Shown piece after piece: positions 21,527 through 32,602 of a DNA stretch of 64,000 nt (positions are counted from its first letter, which is position 1; every line of letters begins with the position of its first letter). A program made the translations under genes and the position numbers. This DNA is from Protopterus annectens (taxonomy: Eukaryota > Chordata > Ceratodontiformes > Protopteridae): contig NC_056733.1 in NCBI RefSeq assembly GCF_019279795.1, positions 1,997,832,586 through 1,997,896,585 on the forward strand. Direction: 5' to 3'. Under the pieces are notes generated by a model. The model had not been told where the DNA came from. It did not search any database and worked only from the letters and a program-made list of their open reading frames with translations.

Positions 21527-23400
21527 TTAGATGAAGAGAGTGAAGCTTGACATTGAGCAGATGCCGTCCTTCTGAGACAATAGGTGTGGAATCAAAGGTA
21601 AGGGCCATGGAGGCTTCCTTACCAGACTCCTCAGCAATGGGTACCAGTGCTGCCGAGGCCAATCTGGAGCTATTAAAATCATCCTTGGCTTGTCTTGTCT
21701 GACCTTTAGAAGTACCTTTGGGAGGAGAGGCAGAGGTGGAAAGGCATACACATGAAGATTTTTCCAACTGAAAGAAAGAGCATCCACTTTCCAGGCTGTG
21801 TGATGAAACCTTTTCGTGCAAAACTTTGGCAGCTGGTGGTTTAGTGGAGAAGCGAACAGATCTATGTCTGGAGTTCCCCATGACACTGTCAATGTCTGAA
21901 ATACATGAAGATCCAGTTTCCACTCGTGGGGATGCATGATTTGCCTGCTTAACACATCTGCTAAGGAGTTCTGTGCTCCTGGCAGAAACCTTGCTTGAAG
22001 ATTCAGCTGCAAGCTTAGCATGATCTCCCACAAAATCATTGCTTGCCTGCATAGAGGATAAGAATGTGTTCCCCCTTGCTTGTTGATGTACCACATGACA
22101 GTTGTGTTGTCTGTTAGAATCAACACCTGCCCTGGAAGAAGTAAATCCTTGAAAGCCAGTAATGCAAACTGGACTGCTAACATCTCCTTCATGTTGATAT
22201 GTAGATGCTGCAGTCTGGCAGGCCACTTGTGTTGTATCCACTTTCCATTCAGATGAGCTCCCCAAGCTGTGTCTGAGGCATCTGTTGTTAGAATCTGACT
22301 CGCCTCTGGCCAGGCCACAGAGAGTCCCTTGTTTAGGTGACATTCCTGAGCCCACCACAAAAATTCCTTTTGAATGCAAGGTATTATTTGAATGACAGTG
22401 TCCAAATCCTGGCAGTGCTGTGTCCATACATTTTTGAGATACCATTGTAGCTTCCTCATATGCAGTTTGGCATTGGGAAGTACCAGAATACAAGATGCCA
22501 TGAACCCTAAGGCTTGAAGGACTGTCCTTGCAGTCAGCCCGGACTGATGAGATAGTTGATGGAAGTAAAGAGAAAGATTCTTTTGTTTGTCCGGGGTTAA
22601 AAAGGCCATCTGGGTTGCTGTATTCAGTCTCACACCCAGAAAGCACATGTCTTGAGAGGGTACTAGACTGGACTTTATTTCGTTCACAGAATACCCTAGG
22701 CATCTTAGCACTGCTATCACATATTACAAATGCTGAAGAAGCACGTCCCTTCCTTGAGCCAGAATCAGGCAATCGTCCAAATAAGGATAGATTTGTATTC
22801 CTTTTAGCCTGAAGAAAGCTATCACTGGAGCCAGAACCTTTGTGAAATACTCTGGGCAGTAGATAAGCCAAAGGGCAATGCAGAGAACTGATAATGAGAA
22901 TTCCCAGCTCGAAAACGCAGATACTTCCTGCAACTTAGTCTGATAGGAACATGAAGGTAAGCTTCCTTGAGATCCAAAGTTACCATCCAGTGATCTTTGC
23001 CCAGCAGAGGTAAAAGCTGTTGTAACGTCAACATTTTGAACTTGGGAATGTCCAGATAAGTGTTGAGGATAGACAGATCCAAAATTTGTCTCCACGTGTT
23101 CCCCTTTTTTGGTACTAGGAACAGGCGAGAATAAAATCCTAGGCCCCTTTCTGGCACAGGAACTGGCTGAATGGCCCCTATTTGGAGCAACAGAGAAATT
23201 TGCTTGTGAACCTCTTTCCTTTGTTGAGGAGGAATTGTCTGGCATGCCTTTGAAAGGAGGCAAGGTATGGAAATAAAACCTGTAACCGTGGTGAATGATA
23301 TCCAATACCCATCTGTCTTGGGTAATTAAACTCCAGTTTTCTTTGAAAAGTGCCAACCTCCCTCCCAAAGGTGCTGCCAGACGAGAAGATTCTGGCAGCT
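21527..23400 (-). pseudogene. DIRS RT-RNase H-MT-like polyprotein, copy G2
   Basis: A 397-codon frame (21527-22720) runs from the RT thumb through RH (LTTDASDTAWGAHL, KEMLAVQFALLAF, TDNTTVMWYINKQGG, NSLADVLSRQ) to the MT-like region (TPDIDLFASP, AFPPLPLLPKVL, LIAPDWPRQHWYP). RT fingers and palm are in 22822-23190 (FYSRLFLVPKK, DLKEAYLHVPI, FSALPFGLST), and the YPYLDDCL active site is in a third frame at about 22750-22780. All RH acidic residues (D, E, D, D) are present. Two frameshifts break the protein. Confidence 0.88.
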
Positions 23401-23411
23401 GAAAAGGCAGG

Positions 23412-25135
23412 TCATTGTGTCTGTTTACGAAAGGACTGACCCCTGCCCTCACCAGAAGACTGAGCAGGTGAACTCCCTGTTCTAGGCCTAAAAGAACCTT
23501 GAGCTCTGCCTCTACCACGTCTAGACCTACCCCTAGACTGGGAATCATAAGCAGGATATGTCCACCCCTTGGTAGGCCAATTTCTACTACACTTCGGAGG
23601 CTGAACCTGCAAAAAATCTTTAACAGTCTGCATAGACTTAGCCTTGTCTTCCATTTTCTTTAGCACTGCTTCCACAGGCGAACCAAACAACACATCAGAT
23701 TGTAAAGGAGCATCTAAAATCCTTGTTTTCACATGCTCAGCTAAATTCTGATCCCTCAACCAGGCGTGCCTGCGAAGAACCGAACCAGTGGCAGCCACCC
23801 TCGAAGAGGCCTGCACAGCATCAAAACCACATTGCAAAGAATGCTTACCCACCTGTTCAGAAACATGAACTAAATCCTGCAACTCTTTACACTCAATACC
23901 TTCCGCCAAAGCATCTACCTTAGACTTTAATTGTGAAAGGAGATAATTTTGGTATTTCAACATGTGAAACTGGCAATTCAAAGCTCTCATGGCCAAAGTG
24001 GAAGAAGTATACACTTTCTTTCCCCATCTATCCAAAGCCCTAGCCTCTTTATCTGGAGGAACAGGATTTTTAACAACAGAAGCCTTAACACCTTTAGGCC
24101 CCTGTGAAACAGTTTCTGGGTCTGCCCTAGGACTCTTAAAAGATACTTATGAGCTTCAGGCACCCTATAATATCTATCCGGTTTAACTGGAGCAGGAGGC
24201 AAAGAGTCAGGGTTCAGAGAAGCCTCTGCAAAAACATCCTCTACCACATCTAGAACAGGAGGTATAGCTAAAGGCCTATGCTGGGGTAGAAACAAAAATT
24301 CCCTAAGCCTTTTCCTGGAATCAGAGAAATCCTGACCTTCCCATTTAAAATGCTCCCTCATGGAATGAAGAGTCTCTGAAAATGAAAAATCCTCAGGAGG
24401 AGAAGCAGAAGGAGTAGAATCATCTACATCAGAATCAGAGTAAGGGAATACTCCTGCAAGTCTTCAGCCGAAGACTCAGAAGCATCCGAACACTGCTCAA
24501 AACTCCCAAGCTCAGGTTCCACCCTAGGCCTCTTATCAGCAGGGGCATAGAACCTCTAATCATTGTAATCAAATCTTCTGCCATCTTAAGCATATGCTTC
24601 TTAGGTACAGACCCTGAAGAACTAGGGGTAACTCCTGAAACAAAACCTGGCCTGCCCTGGGAGAAGCCTTGGAAACAGCAGGGAGGGCCTAACCACCTTA
24701 GGCAGGGAGGGAAGAACAGCTACCTGAGAAGCCCCTTCCGCCTGGCCTACCTCCTGAGAGGTCACATCTTGCAGTAATAAAGTCTCTCCTGGGATTCCAA
24801 AGAAATTTCTGGCTGAACCCCTGGTTCCACGAGCCCTCTAAAGAACCGGCGTCCGGGACGGACGGTTCTTCCAGCCTAGGCTTTGCTGTTTTGTCCTTGC
24901 GCTTCTTTGGCCAAGCGGGCCGGAGCATCCGGCGGCATTTTATAATTACACCACTTCCCAAAACTAACCTGGCACAATCTAATCTTCTCTTTATAGTGCG
25001 TTTGTTAAATCTAGCACAAGAGCGACAGCCAACAACGTCGTGCTCAGGCCCTAAGCAAGGTATACACAAGGTATGGTAATCCCTATGAGGTATCTGTTTC
25101 CCACAAGAAATACAGTTATTCACTTTTTCTGACAT
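23412..25135 (-). pseudogene. DIRS gag-like protein, copy G2
   Basis: ATG at 25135 opens MSEKVNNC with the Cys/His cluster (CISC, CIPC, CRSC; two His between). The C-terminal half is a 207-codon frame (23412-24035): DRWGKKVYTSSTLAMRALNC, RRHAWLRDQNLAEHVKTRILD, MEDKAKSMQTVKDFLQVQPPK, ending in a tail rich in Arg, Gly and Ser. The middle block RPLAIPPVLDVVEDVFAEASL is in 23987-24361. Frameshifts lie near 24000, 24140, 24440 and 24900. Compared with family 1, the acidic middle is shorter. Confidence 0.86.
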
Positions 25136-25159
25136 CCGGTAAAATACTGAGGCAAGAAA

Positions 25160-25449
25160 AAACCAAAATAATCCCCAACGGGGTACTTAGCCAACTTGGA
25201 TTCGGTCTGAAACTCCGACTTCGGAAAATCTCAGAACGCCAACCTGCACTTGCAAAACTGCTTCTGCATCGGACCATGCGGCAAAAAAGACTGAGGATAT
25301 GACGTCGGTCATGCGCATTTGTACCCTGACGTCCTGACGTCAGACTAATGCGCCTTGACCGACGTCAGCCATATACTTTGGTATTCGGGCCGACTGGGAC
25401 AGCGGACTACCCAAGTGTTAGGACTGCAGCAATGTGGTATGAAGAACAT
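25160..25449 (-). repeat. 5' ITR, DIRS copy G2
   Basis: This is the inverted partner of 19978-20195, with the same GACGTC steps (25302-25366). The leader shows the CCCCAACGGGGTACTTAGCC block just upstream of gag. Confidence 0.82.
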
Positions 25450-25560
25450 CAATGGTGGGTCACAACCATAGTGAGCCGAAATTGCTGCAGCCTTCTAGCT
25501 TCCAAAATAACATTCAAAACTTGCTGTGGAAGGTGAGACCCACTATGGTTCAAAACAGAA
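25450..25560 (-). pseudogene. YR N-terminal remnant of G1 with 160-bp deletion
   Basis: G1 resumes here after G2. The sequence runs CAATGGTGGG..AATTGCTGCAG and then jumps to CTTCTAGCTTCC at 25491. In G2 these two points are separated by 21286-21445, so 160 bp of the core-binding region are missing. The junction shares one C. Confidence 0.8.
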
Positions 25561-27440
25561 TATGCCAGGCTGTTAGGTGAAGAGAGTGAAGCTTGACATT
25601 GAGCAAATGACTGTCCTCCTGAGACAATAGGTGTGGAATCGAAGGCAAAGGCCATGGAGGCTCCCGTACCAGGCTTCTCAGTAATGGGTACCAATGCTGT
25701 CGAGGCCAATCTGGAGCTATCAAAATCATCCTTGGTTTGTCCTGTCTGGCCTTGAGTAGTACCTTTGGGAGGAGAGGCAGAGGTGGAAAGGCGTACACAT
25801 GAAGATTGCTCCAATTGAAAGAAAGAGCATCCACTTTCCAAGCTGTGGGATGAAACCTTTTCGTGCAAAACTTTGGCAGCTGGTGGTTTAGTGGAGAAGC
25901 GAACAGATCTATGTCTGGAGTTCCCCATGACACTGTCAATTTCTGAAATACATGAGGATCCAATTTCCACTCGTGGGGATCCATGATTTGTCTGCTTAAC
26001 ACATCTGCTAAGGAGTTCTGTGCTCCGGCAGAAACCTTGCCTGAAGATTTAGTTGTAAACTGAGAGCAGTCTCCCACAAAATCATTGCTTGCCTGCATAG
26101 AGGATAAGAATGTGTTCCCCTTGCTTGTTGATGTACCACATGACAGTTGTGTTGTCTGTTAGAATCAACACCTGCCCTGGAAGAAGTAAATCCTTGAAAG
26201 CTATTAATGCAAACTGGACTGCTAACATCTCCTTCAAGTTGATATGTAGATGTTGGAGTCTGGCAGGCCACTTGTCTTGTATCCACTTTCCATTCAGATG
26301 AGCGCCCAAGCTTTGTCTGAGGCATCTGTCGTTAGAATCTGACTCGCCTCTGGCCGGGTCACAGAGAGTCCCTTGTTTAGGTGACATTCCTGAGCCCACC
26401 ACAACAATTCCTTTTGAATGCAAGGTATTATTTGAATGACAGTGTCCAGATCCTGGCAGTGCTGTGTCCATACATTTTGAGATACCATTGTAACTTCCTC
26501 ATATGCAGTTTGGCATTGGGAAGCACCAGAATACAAGATGCCATGAACCCCAAGGCTTGAAGGACTGTCCTTGCAGTCAGCCTGGACTGATGAGACAATT
26601 GATGAAAGTAAAGGGAAAGATTCTTTTGTTTGTCCGGGGTCAAAAAGGCCATCTGGGATGCTGTATTCAGTCTTACACCCAGAAAGCACATGTCCTGAGA
26701 GGGTACTGGACTGGACTTTATTTCGTTCACAGAATACCCCAGGCATCTTAGCACTGCTATCACATATTCCAAATGATGAAGAAGCTCGTCCCTTCCTTGA
26801 GCCAGAATCAGGCAATCGTCCAAATAAGGATAGATCTGTATTCCTTTTAGCCTGAGGAAAGCTATCACTGGAGCCAGAACTTTCGTGAACACTCTGGGTG
26901 CAGTAGATAAGCCAAAGGGCAATGCAGAGAACTGATAATGAGAAGTCCCAGCCCGAAACGCAGATACTTCCTGCAACTCAGTCTGATAGGAACATGAAGG
27001 TAAGCCTCCTTGAGATCCAAAGTTACCATCCAATGATCTTTGCCCAGCAGAGGTAAAAGCTGTTGTAACGTCAACATTTTGAACTTGGGAATGTCCAGAT
27101 AAGTGTTGAGGGTAGATAAATCCAAAATTGGTCTCCACGTGTTCCCTTTCTTTGGTACTAGGAACAAGCGAGAATAAAATCCTAGGCCCACTTCTAGCAT
27201 AGGGACCGGCTGTATGGCCCCTATTTGAAGCAACAGAGAAATTTGTTTGTGAGCCTCTATTCTTTGCTGAGGAGGAACGTCTGGCATGCCTTTGAAAGGA
27301 GGCAAGGTATGGAAATAAAACCTGTAACCGTGGTGTATGATGTCTAATACCCATCTGTCTTGGGTAATTAAACTCCAATTTTCCTTGAAAAGTGCCAACC
27401 TTCCTCCCAAAGGTGCTGCCAGACGAGCAGGCTCTGGCAG
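25550..27440 (-). pseudogene. DIRS RT-RNase H-MT-like polyprotein, copy G1
   Basis: RT fingers and palm are in 26865-27560 (FYSRLFLVPKK, DLKEAYLHVPI), then from about 27000 the frame 26428-27378 carries FSALPFGLSTAP, YPYLDDCLILAQ and the thumb. RH follows in 26082-26471 (LGAHLNGKWIQ, KEMLAVQFALIAF, TDNTTVMWYINKQG), and the MT-like region in 25550-26098 (TPDIDLFASP, AFPPLPLLPKVL). At least three frameshifts are present. The +1 frame stays open in 26865-27378, 26008-26325 and 25449-25970. Confidence 0.86.
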
Positions 27441-27453
27441 CTGAAAAGGTAGG

Positions 27454-29187
27454 TCATTGGGTCTGTTTACGAAAGGACTGACCCCTGCCCTCACCCGAAG
27501 ACTGTGCAGGTGAACTCCCTGTTCTAGGCCTGTAAGAGCCCTGAGCTCTGCCCCTACCACGTCTAGACCTACCCCTAGGACTGGGAATCATAAGAAGGAT
27601 ACGTCCACCCCTTGGTAGGCCAATTTCTACTAAACTTCGGAGGCTGAACCTGCAAAAAATCTTTAACAGTCTGCATAGACTTAGCCTTGTCTTCCATTTT
27701 CTTTAAGACTGACTCAACAGGAGTACCAAACAACACATCAGATTGTAAAGGAGCATCTAAAATCCTTGTCTTAACATGGTCAGATAAATTCTGATCCCTC
27801 AGCCAGGCGTGCCTGCGAAGAACTGACCCAGTGGCAGCCACCCTAGACGAGGCCTGTACAGCATCAAAACCACATTGCAAAGAATGCTTACCCACCTGTT
27901 CAGAAACATGTACTAAATCTTGTAACTCTTTACACTCAATACCTTCCGCCAGAGCATCTACCTTAGACTTCAATTGTGAAAGGAGATAGTTTTGGTATTT
28001 CAACATGTGAAACTGGCAATTCAAAGCCCTCATAGCTAGGGAGGAAGAAGTATAAACTTTCTTTCCCCATCTATCCAAAGCCCTGGCCTCTTTATCTGGA
28101 GGAACCGGATTTTTAACAACAGAAGCCTTAACACCTTTAGGCCCCTGACTAACAGTTTCTGGGTCTGCCCTAGGACTCTTAAAAAGATACTTATGAGCTT
28201 CAGGCACCCTGTAATACCTATCCGGTTTAACAGGAGCAGGAGGCAAAGAATCAGGATTAAGAGAAGCCTCTGCAAAAAATCTTCTACCACATCCAGAACA
28301 GGAGGTATAGCCAAAGGCCTATGCTGGGGTAAAACAAAAATTCCCTAAGCCTTTTCCTGGAATCAGAGAAGTCCTGACCTTCCCACTTAGAATGCTCCCT
28401 GATGGAATGAAGGGTCTCTGGAAAAGAAAAATCCTCAGGAGGAGAAGCAGAAGGAGTAGAATCATCCACATCAGAATCAGAATAAGGAGAATACTCCTGC
28501 AAGTCTTCAGCCGAAGACTCTGAAACATCCGAAGCCTGCTCAAAACTCCCAAGCTCAGGTTCCACCCTAGGTCTCTTATCAGGAGGGGGCATAGAACCTC
28601 TAATCAAAGTAATCAAATCTTCTGCCATTTTAAGCATATGCTTCTTGGGCACAGTCCCTGAAGAACTAGGGGTGACACCAACTGAAGCTAAACCTGGCCT
28701 GCCCCTGGGAGAAGCCTTGGAAACAGAAGGAGAGGGCCTAACCACCCTAGGAAGGGAGGGGAGTACAGTAACCTGAGAAGCCCCTTCAGCCTGGCCTGCC
28801 TCCTGAGAGGCCACATCTTGCAATAACAAAGTCTCTCCCTGGGACTCCAAAGAAACCTCTGGCAGAACCACCTGCTCCACCGAGACCTCTAAAGAACCGG
28901 CGTCCGGTACGGACGGTTCTTCTAGCCTAGGCTTAGCTGCTTTGTCCTTGCGCTTCTTCGAAGAAGCGGGCCGGAGCATCCGACGGCATTTTATAATTGC
29001 ACCGCTTCCCGAAGACTAACCTGGCACAATCTAACCTTCTCTTTATAGTGCGCTTGTTAAATCTAGCACAAGAGCGACACCCAACAACGTCGTGCTCAGG
29101 CCCTAAACAAGGAATACACAAGGTATGATAATCTCTATGCGGTATCTGTTTCCCACAAGAAATACAGTTATTCACTTTTTCTGACAT
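27454..29187 (-). pseudogene. DIRS gag-like protein, copy G1
   Basis: The start is at 29187 (MSEKVNNC) and the stop at 27454. The span is 1734 nt, an exact multiple of three, so insertions and deletions may balance, but the frame is broken. The pieces are 28933-29199 (Cys/His cluster), 28284-28979 (Pro/Ser/Glu-rich middle, MPPPDKRPRVEPE, acidic DSDVDDSTPSASPPEDF), and 27575-28246 (YYRVPEAHKYLFKSP, DRWGKKVYTSSSLAMRALNC, RRHAWLRDQNLSDHVKTRIL). One inserted G at about 27580 shifts out the basic tail. Confidence 0.86.
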
Positions 29188-29209
29188 CCGGTAAACCACT
29201 GAGGCAAGA

Positions 29210-29499
29210 AAAACTAAAATATTCCCAACGGGTACTTAGCCAACTTTGACTCGGTCTGAAACTCCGAATTCGAAAAATGTCAGAACGCCGAACGGCACTT
29301 GCAACGCTGCTTCTGCATTGGACCATGCGGCAAAAAAGACTGAGGATATGACGTCGGTCATGCGCATTTGTACCCTGACGTCCTGATGTCAGTCAAATGC
29401 GCCTTGACCGACGTCAGCCTTATACTTTGATATTCGGGCCGACCGAGGACAGCGGACTACCCAAGTGTAAGGACTGCAGCAATGTGAGATGAAGAACAT
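29210..29499 (-). repeat. 5' ITR, DIRS copy G1
   Basis: This is the inverted partner of 18699-18915. It ends GATGAAGAACAT before C at 29500. Confidence 0.82.
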
Positions 29500-29605
29500 C
29501 CAGGACTGCAACAGTGAATACACTCTAACATCTACATTTATGATAAGTGTACACAACTGTATTATGTTCTTTGTGTTTCACTGTTGCAGTCATTACATTT
29601 GGGTA
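29500..29605. repeat. ICR of copy F
   Basis: Copy F resumes here. The ICR joins the complements of the family 1 ends (ACACAACTGTATT then ATGTTCTTTGTGTTTCACTG) with the junction at about 29563/29564. One base (C to T) differs from the GTACT of other copies. Confidence 0.84.
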
Positions 29606-29636
29606 GAATCCCAACGCTATGGTTGGGAGGATGGAT

Positions 29637-30813
29637 TTATACAGCATTAGGAGCAGCTGTAAGGCCCTGCAGGACAGCAGTGGCAAAGCCTGCTCTGGAT
29701 TTAGAGAAGAGAGGTAAATGGTAATCTGTGGTGAACGTATGAACTGAGCTCCAGGTAGTAGCTTCTAGAATGTCTCTGGTAAGAACCCCTCTGAGAAAGG
29801 CTGCAGAAGTAGATGCAGCCCTGGTGGAAGGAGATCTGATCCCCTTGGGGACAGGTTTACCATGGTGCATACAGCAGAAACGAATACAATGGCTTATCCA
29901 TTTGGAAATAGTCTGCTTATAAATAGCCTTTCCCTCTGCCCCTGCAGCAAATGCCACCAGTAATTGTTCCGATTTCCTTAGAGATTTTGTCCTGTTCAAG
30001 TAGAATCTTAGTTGTCTGTGTAAATCCAATGAATGCAGAATCCACTCACCCTTGTTCTGTGGATTTGGGAAGAAAGTTGGCAGATGAATGGTCTGATTAA
30101 GGGCCACACTAGATCCCACTTTAGGCATAAAGGATGGATTGGTCCTGAGAGCCACCATGTCCGCGTAAAAAATAATGAAAGGCTCCACTGCCTTATGAGC
30201 CTGTAGTTCTGAAATCCTTCTAGCTGAAGTGACTGCTAAAAGAAAAGCTGTTTTCCATGAGAGAAATTTTATGTCCGCAGTAGCAGCTGGCTCAAAAGGA
30301 GGAAGAGTGAGTTTTTCCAAAACAAAATTGAGGTCCCATGCAGGAGTTGGTGCTCTCCTGTGAGATTTTAATTTTTTGGCCGCTCTGAGGTACTGCTTTA
30401 GCAGTGGATGAGAAAAGAGGGGAGGCTCTGTGTTGTAATTAGCTGAAATGGCAGAGGCATGGATTTTTATGGAAGAAAAAGATAGGCCCTTGTGAAGCAT
30501 CTCAGTTAACTATTGCAGAATATGAGGAATATTGGGCATTGCTGTGTTTATTCCTTGTGCTTGGTTCCAGGCACAGAATCTTTTCCATTCCATTTCTAGC
30601 CTCCAAAATTACATCCAACACAGGTTTACGGAGAGATGTAACTGGTGAAATTAGTTGATTAACCAAGCTGCAAGACTCAAAGTTTGGAGCGGAGAGCGCA
30701 GAATTTGATAGTTCTGCTGAGACAGTAGGTAAGGTGTCTAAGGCAGGTACCACAGAGGAAGGTGCGACATATTGCGCAGGGGTACCAGTGTTGGCGAGGC
30801 TAGTCTGGAGCAA
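29637..30813 (-). pseudogene. DIRS tyrosine recombinase, copy F (long frame, catalytic His lost)
   Basis: A single 287-codon frame (29637-30500) covers most of the recombinase: GLSFSSIKIH, the Arg box (TSARRISEL), SKWISHCIRF, and WSSVHTF with Tyr in TTDYHLP. It is the longest YR frame in the window. The H-x-x-R motif reads PSTR instead of HSTR, so the catalytic His is lost, and the usual KHYH is DYH. The N-terminal region in 30502-30813 is out of frame and lacks the RRPSTRKSYAEK stretch. Confidence 0.87.
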
Positions 30814-32602
30814 TTAGAATCATTTTTGGTTTTTCCTGTCTGACTTTTAGTAAGACTTTGGATAGCAGAGGGGGAAAGGCATAGACTGATAGGTTTTTCC
30901 AGCTGAAGGATGGAGCATCCACTTTCCAAGCTTTTTTGTGATGAATTCTTGTGCAGAATTTGTCCAACTGATAGTTTTGGGGTGACGCAAAAAGATCTAT
31001 GTCTGGGCTCCCCCATTTGTGTGTCAACATGCTGAAGATTTGTGGTTCCAGTTTCCATTCATGTGGGTCCATAAGATTTCTGCTTAGTTCGTCTGCTAGA
31101 GTATTTTGCTTTTCTGGCAGGAATTGAGCTTGTAGATGTATTTGATAAGCCAAGGCCGTGTTCCACAATGCCATGGCCAGTCTGCAAAGGGGGTAGGAAT
31201 GTGTACCCCCCTGCTTGTTTATGTACCACATGACTGTGGTGTTCTGTCTTTTTCAGTAGTTGTCCTGGATGAAGGTAGTCCTTGAAGGCTGTTAGAGCAT
31301 TCTGTACAGCTAGCATCTCTTTCTGATTGATATGTTGGTGCACATTTGATTTGGGCTCCACTGTCCCTGAATGCATCTCCATGCCAGATGTGCCCCCAAG
31401 CATAGTCTTATACGTCTGTAGTCAGGGTTTGGATGGCAGTGGGTGGAATGAATGACAGTCCCTTGTTTTGGTGGCAGGCCTCTGCCCACCATAGGAACTC
31501 TAGCTGCAGGCAAGGAATGATAGGAATCATTGTTTCCAGGCTGTGACAATGTTGACTCCATAAGCTTTTTAGGTACCATTGAAGTTTCCTCATATGCAAT
31601 CTTGCATATGGAATTAGAAGAATGCAGGAGGTCATGAACCCCAAGGCCTGCAGAATTTGTCTTGCAGATAGCTGGGTTTTTGTGGCCACCTGTTTAAAGT
31701 AAATCATCAATTGAATTTGTTTTTCTGGCGTAAGGTAAGTCATCTGGGCAGTTGTACTCAAGCTTGCACCCAGGAGTGTAATTATTTGAGAGGGTACCAG
31801 TTGTGATTTCTTTTCGTTTATGGTGTACCCTAGAGAAGTTAGAAGCCTTTTTACAAACACCAGATGTTTTAGAAGAGTGTCCTTGTTTTCTGCCTGAATT
31901 AGACAATCATCCAGGTATGGATAGATTTCAATATTTCTTTGCCTGCAAAATGCAATTACTGGTGCCAGGCACTTTTTTGAAGACCCTGGGCGCAGTAGAC
32001 AAGCCAAAGAGCAGTGCAGAGAACTGGTAATGCAAATAGACTGCTTTGAAGCGGAGGTATCTTCTGCAAGATTCCCTGATTGGGATATGCAGGTAAGCCT
32101 CTTTTAAATCTAGAGTTACCAACCAGGCATCCTTGCCTAGCATAGGTAGTAACTGTTGAAGAGTCAGCATCTTGAATTTTGGAATGTCCAGAAATGTATT
32201 TAGAATGGATAAGTCCAGAATTGGACGCCATGATTTGTCTTTTCTGGGTACTAGGAAAAGTCTTGAATAAAAACCTTGTCCCTTTTCCGGTACTGGTTGA
32301 ATAGCCCCCATATTCATGAGGGACATAACTTGTTTCTGGGCCTCTGCCCACTGATTTGGAGGCAGATCTGGCCATCCGTTTGTGATTGGCAACATGTGGA
32401 AATGAAATCTGTATCCCTGGGATACTATATTTAAAACCCATTTGTCCTGGGTAATCAGTTGCCAGTTTCGTGCATGAAGAGCCAGTTTTCTCCCCAAAGG
32501 GGCAGCTAAAAGATATGTGTTTGGTGATTGCAGTGGAAAGTCCTTGAGACTGTTTACCATAGGAAGGTGCCTTGTTGCTTCCAGATTTGGAGGTGGAGGC
32601 AC
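30738..32602 (-). pseudogene. DIRS RT-RNase H-MT-like polyprotein, copy F
   Basis: The RT N-terminal 224 codons (31928-32602) show FYSRLFLVPRK, ILDLSILNTFL, DLKEAYLHIPI and LHYQFSALLFGLSTAP. After a frameshift near 31975, 31408-32007 carries IYPYLDDCLIQAE and the thumb. RH is split between 31059-31403 and 30800-31231 (WYINKQGGTHSYPLCRLAM, NTLADELSRN). The MT-like region (SPDIDLFASP, AFPPLLSKVLLK) ends near 30800. The RT frame runs upstream of the gag end, so gag and RT overlap here. Confidence 0.86.

Larger units (their letters stand above)
19978..25449 (-). mobile_element. DIRS family 2, copy G2 (full length, 5472 bp)
   Basis: This is a complete family 2 element inserted in the YR of G1. 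It begins AGTACAG after GAGAAAA and ends GAACAT before CAATGGTGGG. The uninterrupted site is seen in G2's own YR (GAGAAAACAATGGTGGG at 21237-21253), so insertion was precise with no duplication. It is among the better-preserved copies, with a few frameshifts. Confidence 0.93.
18699..29499 (-). mobile_element. DIRS family 2, copy G1 (split by G2)
   Basis: The parts are 18699-19977 and 25450-29499, about 5.3 kb in total. G1 begins AGTACAGTTTTGTAC after TAA and ends GAACAT before CCAGG. Removing it rejoins F as GGGAGGGTAA|CCAGGACTG, which matches E exactly (GGGAGGGTAACCAGGACTG). It carries a 160-bp deletion in the YR relative to G2. G2 sits inside its YR. Confidence 0.92.
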
